Position numbers and translations under genes: made by a program. DNA of 64,000 nucleotides from Pseudomonas asplenii. GTDB taxonomy: Bacteria; Pseudomonadota; Gammaproteobacteria; Pseudomonadales; Pseudomonadaceae. This document shows positions 54,741 through 62,892 of this stretch, piece after piece; position 1 is the stretch's first letter; every line of letters starts with the position of its first letter. The stretch spans positions 599,090 through 663,089 of the forward strand of contig NZ_JSYZ01000009.1 in assembly GCF_001293465.1 (NCBI RefSeq). Direction: 5' to 3'. Under the pieces are notes generated by a model. The model saw only the letters and a list, made by a program, of their open reading frames with translations, had not been told where the DNA came from and made no database searches.

Positions 54741-55363
54741 GGCTGTTGCAGCGCCAGCTGGTTGGAGGCCGGGATCGAAGAGCGGGACAAGGCCACCCCC
54801 TGCTCCACCGCCGACAACCATTGCGCGGTGCTGGCCACGGCGGCGAAACGGCTATGGAACACCACGCTGAACACCCGGTGGATTTCCTCGGCACTGGCCC
54901 GCCCCGCTTCGTTGGCATACGGCAACGAGCCGGTGGCATCGGCCAGAAACTCGACCGCCAGGCCACGGTGGGTGGCTTCGAAAATGGTCGAGGCGTTGCA
55001 GTTGTGGGTCATGTAGCCGACCACGCTGAGGGTGTCGACCTCGCGCTGCGCCAGCCATTGGGCCAGGTCAGTGCCGGCAAAGGCGCTGGGCAGGGTCTTG
55101 TTCACCCGATGATCATGGCGGCGCGCGGCAACCACCGGATGCAGTTCCCAACCCGGCGAGCCGATGGCGAACAGCGGCGACGTCGCCGGAGCATCGTTCT
55201 GCACCAGCACCACCGGGATACCCGCGGCATTCGCCGCGTCGATGGCCCTGCCGATGTTGGCCAGCGACTCGCTGACGGGTGGGTATTCGATCAGCAGGTT
55301 GCCGCTGACGTATTCATTCTGCACATCGATCACGATCAGCGCACGACGAGGGGCTTGGGACAT
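54737..55363 (-). CDS. Isochorismatase-family cysteine hydrolase
   Basis: 208 residues. The catalytic triad is Asp13 in VIDVQNEY, the Lys in RVNKTLPSAF and Cys in GYMTHNCNAST, as in nicotinamidase and related amidohydrolases. Cytoplasmic. It is divergent from a GlxA-type AraC regulator with an inverted repeat between them, a common arrangement in which the regulator controls the hydrolase. The amide substrate is not predictable. Confidence 0.87.
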   Translation of the reverse strand: MSQAPRRALIVIDVQNEYVSGNLLIEYPPVSESLANIGRAIDAANAAGIPVVLVQNDAPATSPLFAIGSPGWELHPVVAARRHDHRVNKTLPSAFAGTDLAQWLAQREVDTLSVVGYMTHNCNASTIFEATHRGLAVEFLADATGSLPYANEAGRASAEEIHRVFSVVFHSRFAAVASTAQWLSAVEQGVALSRSSIPASNQLALQQP

Positions 55364-55425
55364 GGTTCGGTACCTGGTAGCGGGTTCGGAAGACCATGAT
55401 TGCCGGTCGGCGCAAAACGCATAAG

Positions 55426-55460
55426 TGGCCTGAAAGACAATATTCGATAAGATCAGGCCA
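55426..55460. promoter_or_regulatory. Operator-like inverted repeat between the hydrolase and the AraC regulator
   Basis: TGGCCTGA (55426-55433) and TCAGGCCA (55453-55460) form a perfect 8-bp inverted repeat with an AT-rich 19-bp spacer in the 122-bp divergent intergenic region. The arms are 27 bp apart centre to centre, compatible with an AraC-type dimer. Confidence 0.5.
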
Positions 55461-55485
55461 AATCCGTTTGCCCAAGGCCCGCTCG

Positions 55486-56442
55486 ATGACCACCCTCCAG
55501 ATCGCCGTGATCGCCTTCAACGGCATCAGCCCGTTCCACCTGTCCGTACCGGCCCTGGTGTTCGCCGAGCAGCGTGAAGGCATCGATATGCCGCGCTTTT
55601 GCCTCAAGGTCTGCGGGTTCGAGTCGGGACCGCTCGGCACCTCGGCCGGTTTCGATATCCAGGTGCACCACGGGCTGGAAGCGCTGGAACAGGCCGACGT
55701 GATCATCATGCCGTCGTGGCGCGACACCGAGGAGCGGCCACCCGAGCGCCTGCTCGAAGCCTTGCGCCAGGCGCACGCCAGGGGCACGCGGATTGTCGGC
55801 CTGTGCCTGGGGGCCTTCGTCCTGGCCGAGGCCGGCCTGCTGGACGGGCGCACGGCCACCACCCACTGGAATTGGGCCACGGCCTTTGCCCGGCGCTATC
55901 CGCAGGTAAAACTCGATGCCGATGTGCTGTATGCCGAGTCCGATCACCTGCTGACCTCCGCCGGCACCGCCGCCGGTCTCGATTGCTGCCTGTACCTGAT
56001 GCAGCAACTGTGCGGCGCCGAAGCCACCCACAAGGTGGCCCGCCGCCTGGTGATCGCGCCCCATCGCTCGGGGGGACAGGCGCAGTTCATCGAACGGCCG
56101 ATCGCCACCGCTGGCGAGCAGGACCGCATGGGCCAGTTGCTGCAGTGGCTGGGGCAGCATTTCACCCGCAACCACTCCCTGGACGACCTGGCGGAACGCG
56201 CGGCCATGAGCCGCCGCTCACTGACCCGGCACTTCCGGCAGATGACCGGAACCACCATTGGCCAATGGCTGCTGGGCCAACGCCTGAGCCATGCCCAGCG
56301 CCTGCTGGAAAGCAGCTCCCGGAGCATCGAGGCCATCGCCGTGGAGTCCGGGTTCGGCAGCGCCCTGTCGTTGCGGCAGCACTTCAACGCCTCGCTGCAT
56401 ATTTCTCCGTCGGCCTACCGGGCACAGTTCATTGCGCGCTGA
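55486..56442 (+). CDS. GlxA-type AraC-family transcriptional regulator
   Basis: 318 residues from the ATG at 55486. The N-terminal DJ-1/PfpI-like domain (about 1-190) contains the GLCLGAFVLAEAGLLDGR elbow with a cysteine; the C-terminal AraC/XylS domain (about 215-315) has two helix-turn-helix units, ending in a typical GFGSALSLRQHFNASLHISP. This is the FtrA/GlxA architecture that senses amides or amines. It probably controls the divergent isochorismatase-cupin pair. Confidence 0.88.
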   Translation: MTTLQIAVIAFNGISPFHLSVPALVFAEQREGIDMPRFCLKVCGFESGPLGTSAGFDIQVHHGLEALEQADVIIMPSWRDTEERPPERLLEALRQAHARGTRIVGLCLGAFVLAEAGLLDGRTATTHWNWATAFARRYPQVKLDADVLYAESDHLLTSAGTAAGLDCCLYLMQQLCGAEATHKVARRLVIAPHRSGGQAQFIERPIATAGEQDRMGQLLQWLGQHFTRNHSLDDLAERAAMSRRSLTRHFRQMTGTTIGQWLLGQRLSHAQRLLESSSRSIEAIAVESGFGSALSLRQHFNASLHISPSAYRAQFIAR

Positions 56443-57184
56443 CCCAGGGACCGGGCGTTTGCGGCGCAGATTCCAGCGAGCCGGGCAGGCTTCGATGAAG
56501 ATCCAGCCGGTATTCCCGGCGCAGCCAGGAGACGTCCAGCACCGGTTCCATCCCCGGCGCCGGTCGCCTGATTTCATCGTTGCGCAGCAACAGGTTGCGC
56601 ATGATCGCGAAGCGTGCCCGGCTGATATGCCCGCCCGAACCATAAAAGGCCGGCCGCCCCAGCCTGGCCGCGACGCCAATGTCGCCACCGAACCAGCCGG
56701 CGGCGACTCCCAGGCGGGCCATGATGAAAGCGTGATCCCTGAGGATCGACGCGCAGACTTCCACCAGCGCGATGAAACCCTGCACCACCAGGTCCATCGA
56801 CTCCAGGCCATGGAGCACGGCGATGCGCCTGCCGATCGAGCGGGCGCCCCGGCCCGCCAGCAGGCAGTCGATGCACTCATGGGCCAGCAACACCCGGCGC
56901 CTGGGGTCCGGCTCCAGCAGCATCGCCTCGCGCAGGGTATGAAAGGCATAGGCCAACGGCACAGCCCCGCGCGGGCGCATCGCCGTTCCTGGCAGGACAT
57001 GCCGCAACTGCCGCCCAATGGCCGGCAACACACCCGCGCGCAACAGCAACACGGCCTGACGGGGCAAGGGTTGTGCGGCGACCTCGAGAACGAGGGTGAA
57101 GGTTTGCGACAGATCCGCGCCAGCGAGCTGGCGCGCAAGGTGATCGGCGTTGAGGGTGAACGTCCGAGGAACGGGGGCAGGCAT
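56429..57184 (-). CDS. Unrecognised protein
   Basis: 251 residues from the ATG at 57184, with AAGGA six bases upstream; the reading frame and codon use look genuine. Visible features: an N-terminal PAPVPRTFTLNADHLAR, an Ala/Leu/Arg-rich middle with two hydrophobic stretches (about 70-90 and 128-150), a segment LLAHECIDCLLAGRG (not an HExxH zinc motif) and MDLVVQGFIALVEVCAS. No signal peptide or HTH recognised. It overlaps the 3' end of the AraC gene by 14 bp, convergent. I cannot assign a family. Confidence 0.55.
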   Translation of the reverse strand: MPAPVPRTFTLNADHLARQLAGADLSQTFTLVLEVAAQPLPRQAVLLLRAGVLPAIGRQLRHVLPGTAMRPRGAVPLAYAFHTLREAMLLEPDPRRRVLLAHECIDCLLAGRGARSIGRRIAVLHGLESMDLVVQGFIALVEVCASILRDHAFIMARLGVAAGWFGGDIGVAARLGRPAFYGSGGHISRARFAIMRNLLLRNDEIRRPAPGMEPVLDVSWLRREYRLDLHRSLPGSLESAPQTPGPWVSAQ

Positions 57185-57257
57185 GATCGTCCTTGAAAGG
57201 CGGCTCAGCGACCGGCCAAAGACTGAGCGCCCGTCGCTTTCACGGCTTTCAATTTAC

Positions 57258-57283
57258 GCTCGCCGCCCGCCGTGGCGGCGAGC
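57258..57283 (-). terminator. Hairpin after the MFS gene
   Basis: GCTCGCCGCC (57258-57267) and GGCGGCGAGC (57274-57283) form a strong stem 12 bp beyond the MFS stop, followed on the leftward transcript by GTAAATTGAAAG. Likely terminator. Confidence 0.65.
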
Positions 57284-57294
57284 CCATCCCGTTG

Positions 57295-58491
57295 TCAGGC
57301 GGCACAGGTCCTGGCCGGCCGCTGCAGACGCAGCGCCAGCAGGGCTCCCAGCGACAGCAGGATCAGCACGCCGCCGTAGCCCTGGGTGGTGACGATCAAG
57401 CCCAGGCTGCGGCTGAGACTTCCGGCCAGGAAGGCCGGCATGCAGAAGCCCAGATAGCTGAGCACATAGAACGTCGACATCAGCCCCGCCCGCTCATGGG
57501 GCAGAGCCAGTGGCACGACACTGCGCAGCGCGCCGAGAAAACCGGCACCGAAACCACTGCCGGTGAGCAGTGTGCCGACGAAGAACAACCACAGGCTCGC
57601 CTCGTGCACGGCGACCAGCACCAGCGCCACGCCAATCGCCAGCAGGCCCGCGCCCAGTTGCAACACCTTGCCGGCGGCCCGCTCGCGCAGGCTGAAAATC
57701 GCCGCAGCCCCACTCAGGGTCAGGATCGCCACCAGGCCGCCGCCGATCAGGTTCGAGGTCGACCCCGTGACCGCCCGGACCAGTGAGGGTGCCAGCGACG
57801 AGTAGAAGCCGCCCACCATCCACACCGCGACGTTGACCGGCAACGACAGCCACAAGGCCCGCCTTGCCTGTGGCGGCACGTGCAGGGCCGGCCGCAGGGA
57901 AGCCAACGCTCCCGGCTGCGCGCTGACACTCTCCGCCAGGCGCCAGACATACAGAGCCTGGAACACCAGCAGGGCCAGCAGCAGTTCGTAAACCAACTGC
58001 GTCGGCCGCGGGCAGTACTCCGCCAGCAGGCTCGCCCCCAGGGCCCCGCAGGCCATGCCCAGCAGCGGTGCCAGGCTGTTGACCAGCGGGCCCTTGCGGT
58101 TGTCGCGGTCCAGCAGCGCCGCACCGAGCGCACTGGTGGCCATGCCGGTGGCAAACCCCTGCAGCACCCGGGCGGCGATCAACAGCGGTATGCTGTCGGC
58201 AGCGATGAACAGGCCCATGGCAATGATTTCCAGCAGCAACGCGCTGAAAAGCACCGGTCGACGGCCCAGGTGGTCGGACAACGAACCCACCGTCAGCAAG
58301 GCCGCCAGCAGGCTCAGGGCATACACCCCGAAAATCAGCGTCAGGGTTGCGGCGGAAAATTCCAGCGCCTCCTGATACAGGTGGTACAAGGGTGTCGGTG
58401 CACTGGATGCGGCCAGAAACGTCAGCAGGGTGATCGACAGGAAGACCAGGCCGGAACGGTTTGAAACAGTCACTTCAGCACGGTTGGACAT
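57295..58491 (-). CDS. MFS transporter (drug-efflux type)
   Basis: 398 residues from the ATG at 58491, with GGAG upstream. Twelve predicted helices and the MFS loop GSLSDHLGRRPVLFSALLLE after helix two. The divergent TetR regulator and paired palindromes suggest inducible export of a toxic or signal compound. It is of the Bcr/CflA- or YdhP-like size class; the substrate cannot be assigned. Confidence 0.85.
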   Translation of the reverse strand: MSNRAEVTVSNRSGLVFLSITLLTFLAASSAPTPLYHLYQEALEFSAATLTLIFGVYALSLLAALLTVGSLSDHLGRRPVLFSALLLEIIAMGLFIAADSIPLLIAARVLQGFATGMATSALGAALLDRDNRKGPLVNSLAPLLGMACGALGASLLAEYCPRPTQLVYELLLALLVFQALYVWRLAESVSAQPGALASLRPALHVPPQARRALWLSLPVNVAVWMVGGFYSSLAPSLVRAVTGSTSNLIGGGLVAILTLSGAAAIFSLRERAAGKVLQLGAGLLAIGVALVLVAVHEASLWLFFVGTLLTGSGFGAGFLGALRSVVPLALPHERAGLMSTFYVLSYLGFCMPAFLAGSLSRSLGLIVTTQGYGGVLILLSLGALLALRLQRPARTCAA

Positions 58492-58503
58492 GAACGGACT
58501 CCA

Positions 58504-58556
58504 CAAAAGCTAAAATTTTGCTTTTGCGCAGTGTGCTACCGCTTTTCGCTTAAAGC
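58504..58556. promoter_or_regulatory. TetR operator candidates between MFS and TetR genes
   Basis: Two AT-rich inverted repeats in the 91-bp divergent gap: CAAAAGC/GCTTTTG (58504-58510, 58520-58526) and GCTTT/AAAGC (58541-58545, 58552-58556). Their common AAAGC/GCTTT half-sites suggest two binding sites of the adjacent TetR repressor, controlling both genes. Confidence 0.55.
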
Positions 58557-58582
58557 AAATTCTTTGTGTTAAGGTTTTACCC

Positions 58583-59128
58583 ATGGCGATAAAAGAAAGT
58601 ATCCGCCCCGGTGGCCGCAGCGCCCGGGTGCAGGAATCGATTCACGCGGCCGTCCGTACGCTCCTTGAAGAACAGGAGCGCTCCAGCATCACCGTGCCGC
58701 AGATTGCCAGCCGCGCCGGTGTCACCCCATCGACCATCTACCGGCGCTGGGGCGACCTCTCTGAACTGCTGGCCGATGTCGCCCTGGCGCGCATGCAGCC
58801 GGACCGCCCACCGCTGGACACCGGCAGCCTGCCCGGCGACCTGCGTGCCTGGGCCGAACAGTACCTGGACGAAATCAGTTCGGAGCCGGGGCGCAACATG
58901 ATGCGCGATGTGCAGAACAGCACCTCCATTCCCGGCCACTGCGTGGAAATTCTCGGCGGCCAGTTGCGAATCATCCTCGATCGCTATCCGCAGGCCGGTC
59001 AATTGCCCAGCGTCGATCACCTGCTCAACCTGATCGTCGCCCCGATCGTGTTTCGCGTGTTGTTTTCCAGCGCCCCGTTGACCGTCGAGGAATTGCACCG
59101 CCTGATCGATATCGCCCTGCGCACCTGA
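58583..59128 (+). CDS. TetR-family regulator
   Basis: 181 residues. The N-terminal helix-turn-helix is in SSITVPQIASRAGVTPSTIY then RRWGDLSELL (about 35-65), and the C-terminal ligand domain contains LPGDLRAWAEQYLDEISSE. AAGG lies before the ATG. Divergent from the MFS gene and probably its repressor. Confidence 0.87.
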   Translation: MAIKESIRPGGRSARVQESIHAAVRTLLEEQERSSITVPQIASRAGVTPSTIYRRWGDLSELLADVALARMQPDRPPLDTGSLPGDLRAWAEQYLDEISSEPGRNMMRDVQNSTSIPGHCVEILGGQLRIILDRYPQAGQLPSVDHLLNLIVAPIVFRVLFSSAPLTVEELHRLIDIALRT

Positions 59129-59250
59129 GCATCGGCTGCGACACCAGGCCACGCTGCGACCTTGGTCGACACTGACGCCGCCCGGCCATCGTGCGAGACT
59201 GTGGTCCCGGGGCCGGACGGCCCTCGGGATGTCTTTTGCCGGGAGTTTCC

Positions 59251-62200
59251 ATGTCGCTGTCCAGCGGGCTGATCGCCGTCGTCGCCCTGGCCTATATGGC
59301 CATCATGTTCGCCATCGCCTTCTATGGCGACCGTCGCCGCGCGCCCTTGCCGCCGCGGCTACGCGCCTGGGTGTACAGCCTGTCGCTGGCGGTCTACTGC
59401 ACCAGCTGGACCTTCTTCGGCGCGGTCGGCCAGGCTGCCGACCAGCTCTGGGCGTTCCTGCCGATCTACCTCGGGCCGGTACTGCTGCTGGTGTTCGCGC
59501 CCTGGGTCCTGCAGAAGATGGTGCTGATCAGCAAGCAGGAAAACATCACCTCGATCGCCGACTTCATCGCCGCCCGCTACGGCAAGTCACAGTCGCTGGC
59601 GGTGGTGGTGGCGCTGATCTGTCTGGTCGGGGTATTGCCCTACATCGCCCTGCAACTCAAGGCCATCGTCCTCGGGGTGAACCTGCTGATCGGTGCCGGG
59701 GCCGACGCCATGGGCGTGCGTGCCCAGGACACGGCCCTGATCGTCTCGCTGGTGCTGGCGCTGTTCACCATCCTGTTCGGTACCCGCAACCTCGACGCCA
59801 CCGAACACCACCGCGGCATGGTGCTGGCGATCGCCTTCGAATCGCTGGTCAAGCTGCTGGCCTTTCTCGCGGTCGGTGCCTACATCACCTATGGCGTCTA
59901 CGACGGTTTCGACGACCTGTTCGACCAGGCGAGGAACTCGGCGCTGCTGGCCGAGTACTGGAAGGAAACGGTCAACTGGCCCTCGATGGTGGTGCAGACC
60001 GGCGTGGCGATGATGGCGATCATCTGTCTGCCGCGGCAGTTCCATGTCACCGTGGTGGAGAACATCGAGCCCCAGGACCTGCGGCTGGCCAAGTGGGTAT
60101 TCCCCACCTACCTGATTCTCGCCGCGCTGTTCGTGGTGCCGATCGCCCTGGCCGGGCGGATGATGCTGCCGGCCGAGGTCCTGCGCGACTCCTACGTGAT
60201 CAGCCTGCCACTGGCCCAGGCCCACCCGTCCCTGGCGCTGCTGGCCTTCATCGGCGGTGCCTCGGCGGCCACCGGCATGGTGATCGTCGCCAGCGTCGCC
60301 CTGTCGACCATGGTGTCCAACGACATGCTGCTGCCCTGGCTGCTGCGCAGGACCAATTCCGAGCGGCCGTTCGAAGTGTTCCGTCACTGGATGCTGTCGG
60401 TGCGCCGGGTCAGCATCGTCGCCATCCTCCTGCTGGCCTACGTCAGCTACCGCCTGCTGGGTTCCACCGCCAGCCTGGCGACCATCGGCCAGATCGCCTT
60501 TGCCGCCGTCACCCAACTGGCCCCGGCGATGCTCGGTGCGCTGTACTGGAAACAAGCCAACCGTCGCGGGGTGTTCGCCGGGATCGCCGGCGGTACCTTC
60601 CTCTGGTTCTACACCCTGGTCCTGCCGATTGCCGCCCACAGCCTGGGCTGGTCGCTGAACAGCTTCCCCGGCCTTGCCTGGCTGCATGGCAACCCGTTGG
60701 GCCTGCCCATTTCCCCGCTGACCCAGGGGGTGGTGCTGTCGCTGGCCGGCAACTTCACGCTGTTCGCCTGGGTCTCGGTGCTGTCGCGCAGCCGCGTCTC
60801 CGAACACTGGCAGGCCGGGCGCTTCATCGGCCAGGAAATCAGCGCCCGTCCCGGTGCCCGCTCGATGCTGGCGGTACAGATCGAGGACCTGCTGACCCTC
60901 GCCGCGCGTTTCGTCGGTGAAGAGCGGGCGCGCCAGAGCTTCATTCGCTTCGCCTACCGCCAGGGCAAGGGCTTCAACCCGAACCAGAACGCCGACAGCG
61001 ACTGGATCGCCCACACCGAACGCCTGCTGGCCGGTGTACTCGGCGCCTCCTCGACCCGCGCGGTGGTCAAGGCGGCCATCGAGGGTCGCGACATGCAGCT
61101 TGAGGACGTGGTACGTATCGCCGACGAAGCCTCCGAGGTGCTGCAGTTCAACCGTGCCCTGCTGCAAGGCGCCATCGAGAACATCACCCAGGGCATCAGC
61201 GTGGTCGACCAGTCGCTGAAACTGGTGGCCTGGAACCGCCGCTACCTGGAACTGTTCAACTACCCGGACGGGCTGATCAGCGTCGGCCGGCCGATCGCCG
61301 ACATCATCCGCTACAACGCCGAGCGTGGTCTCTGCGGCCCGGGCGAGGCCGAAGTCCACGTGGCCCGGCGCCTGCACTGGATGCGCCAGGGCCGCGCGCA
61401 CACCTCCGAACGGCTGTTTCCCAACGGTCGGGTGATCGAACTGATCGGCAACCCGATGCCCGGTGGTGGCTTCGTCATGAGCTTTACCGACATCACCGCG
61501 TTCCGCGAGGCCGAGCAGGCCCTGACCGAAGCCAACGAGGGCCTGGAACAACGGGTGGCCGAGCGTACCCACGAACTGTCGCAACTCAACCTGGCGCTGA
61601 CCGAGGCCAAGGGTAACGCCGAGGCGGCGAACCAGTCCAAGACCCGTTTTCTCGCCGCGGTCAGCCACGACCTGATGCAACCGCTGAACGCCGCCCGACT
61701 GTTCTCCGCCGCGCTGTCACACCAGGAGGAAGGGCTGTCGGCGGAGGCGCAACAACTGGTACAGCACCTGGACAGTTCGTTGCGTTCGGCCGAGGACCTG
61801 ATCAGCGACCTGCTGGATATCTCGCGCCTGGAAAACGGCAAGATCACTCCGGACTCGAAGCCGTTCGCCGTCAACGAACTGTTCGACACCCTGGGCGCCG
61901 AGTTCAAGCTCCTGGCCCAGGAACAGGGTCTGAAGTTCCGGGTACGTGGCAGCCAGTTGCGCATCGACAGCGATATCAAGCTGCTGCGGCGGATCCTGCA
62001 GAACTTCCTGACCAATGCCTTTCGCTACGCCAAGGGCCCGGTGCTGCTCGGCGTACGTCGGCGCGGCGAGCTGTTGCTGCTGGAGGTGTGGGATCGCGGC
62101 CCGGGAATTCCCGAGGACAAGCGCCAGGTGATCTTCGAGGAGTTCAAGCGCCTGGACAGCCACCAGACCCGCGCGGAAAAGGGCCTGGGGCTGGGCCTGG

Positions 62201-62721
62201 CGATCGCCGACGGCCTGTGCCGGGTGCTGGGGCATCAACTGCAGGTCCGCTCCTGGCCGGGGCGTGGCAGCGTGTTCAGCGTCAGCGTGCCCCTGGCCCG
62301 CGCGTCGCAGGCCGTGACCCATGCCAGCGTGGCAGTCAATGGACAGCCCATGAGCGGTGCGCAAGTGTTGTGCATCGATAACGAGGACAGCATCCTGATC
62401 GGCATGCACAGCCTGCTCAGCCGCTGGGGTTGCCAGGTATGGACCGCACGCAACCGCGAGGAATGCGAGGGACTGCTGGCAAGGGGCATTCGTCCGCAAC
62501 TGGCACTGGTGGACTATCACCTGGACGACGGCGAAACCGGCACCGACCTGATGGCCTGGCTGCGTACACGCCTGAACGAACCGCTGCCCGGCGTGGTGAT
62601 CAGCGCCGATGGCAGGCAGGAAACCGTTGCGCAGGTGCATGGCAGCGGGCTGGACTACTTGGCCAAGCCGGTGAAGCCGGCAGCGTTGCGGGCCCTGCTG
62701 AGTCGACACCTGGCGCGTTGA
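59251..62721 (+). CDS. SSS-domain hybrid sensor histidine kinase (MxtR/CrbS type)
   Basis: 1156 residues from the ATG at 59251 (GGGAG upstream); an earlier in-frame start at 59191 lacks a ribosome site. Order: sodium-solute-symporter-like membrane domain with about 13 helices (5-500), PAS domain (about 637-755), coiled coil (758-800), HisKA with His806 in FLAAVSHDLMQPLNAARL, HATPase with RGPGIPEDKR and GLGLGLAIADGL, and a C-terminal receiver with Asp1088 in LALVDYHLDD. Kinases of this class (CrbS, MxtR) partner with a LuxR-type response regulator and control acetate uptake and acs. The partner is not in the window. Confidence 0.9.
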   Translation: MSLSSGLIAVVALAYMAIMFAIAFYGDRRRAPLPPRLRAWVYSLSLAVYCTSWTFFGAVGQAADQLWAFLPIYLGPVLLLVFAPWVLQKMVLISKQENITSIADFIAARYGKSQSLAVVVALICLVGVLPYIALQLKAIVLGVNLLIGAGADAMGVRAQDTALIVSLVLALFTILFGTRNLDATEHHRGMVLAIAFESLVKLLAFLAVGAYITYGVYDGFDDLFDQARNSALLAEYWKETVNWPSMVVQTGVAMMAIICLPRQFHVTVVENIEPQDLRLAKWVFPTYLILAALFVVPIALAGRMMLPAEVLRDSYVISLPLAQAHPSLALLAFIGGASAATGMVIVASVALSTMVSNDMLLPWLLRRTNSERPFEVFRHWMLSVRRVSIVAILLLAYVSYRLLGSTASLATIGQIAFAAVTQLAPAMLGALYWKQANRRGVFAGIAGGTFLWFYTLVLPIAAHSLGWSLNSFPGLAWLHGNPLGLPISPLTQGVVLSLAGNFTLFAWVSVLSRSRVSEHWQAGRFIGQEISARPGARSMLAVQIEDLLTLAARFVGEERARQSFIRFAYRQGKGFNPNQNADSDWIAHTERLLAGVLGASSTRAVVKAAIEGRDMQLEDVVRIADEASEVLQFNRALLQGAIENITQGISVVDQSLKLVAWNRRYLELFNYPDGLISVGRPIADIIRYNAERGLCGPGEAEVHVARRLHWMRQGRAHTSERLFPNGRVIELIGNPMPGGGFVMSFTDITAFREAEQALTEANEGLEQRVAERTHELSQLNLALTEAKGNAEAANQSKTRFLAAVSHDLMQPLNAARLFSAALSHQEEGLSAEAQQLVQHLDSSLRSAEDLISDLLDISRLENGKITPDSKPFAVNELFDTLGAEFKLLAQEQGLKFRVRGSQLRIDSDIKLLRRILQNFLTNAFRYAKGPVLLGVRRRGELLLLEVWDRGPGIPEDKRQVIFEEFKRLDSHQTRAEKGLGLGLAIADGLCRVLGHQLQVRSWPGRGSVFSVSVPLARASQAVTHASVAVNGQPMSGAQVLCIDNEDSILIGMHSLLSRWGCQVWTARNREECEGLLARGIRPQLALVDYHLDDGETGTDLMAWLRTRLNEPLPGVVISADGRQETVAQVHGSGLDYLAKPVKPAALRALLSRHLAR

Positions 62722-62755
62722 GCTGCGCTTTCATGACCTGGGCCTGGCTTTGGGG

Positions 62756-62852
62756 CCTGTTCGCGGGCAAGCCCGGCTCCTACAGGTTTGAGTCGAGTTC
62801 AAGAGGCATGAACGCCGCAATACGGTTGGAGCCGGGCTTGCCCGCGAACAGG
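62756..62852. repeat. REP doublet (reverse arrangement)
   Basis: CCTGTTCGCGGGCAAGCCCG... (62756-62786) and the inverted GGAGCCGGGCTTGCCCGCG... ending CAGG at 62852 are separated by about 40 bp. The head-to-head order is the same as the 12352-12441 element and opposite to the others. It lies between convergent genes. Confidence 0.85.
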
Positions 62853-62892
62853 CCCTCAAGCCAGACCCACGACTCCAGCCCCACCGGATGAA

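Noticed and set aside
56218..57196. Alternative frames on both strands around the unrecognised gene (56291-57196 plus, 56218-57138 minus)
   Set aside because: They overlap the AraC gene heavily and lack the AAGGA site that precedes the ATG at 57184.
59587..61680. Minus-strand frame of 697 codons opposite the SSS kinase
   Set aside because: Composition rich in Gln/His/Asp/Val and no motif; the plus strand carries a complete hybrid kinase.
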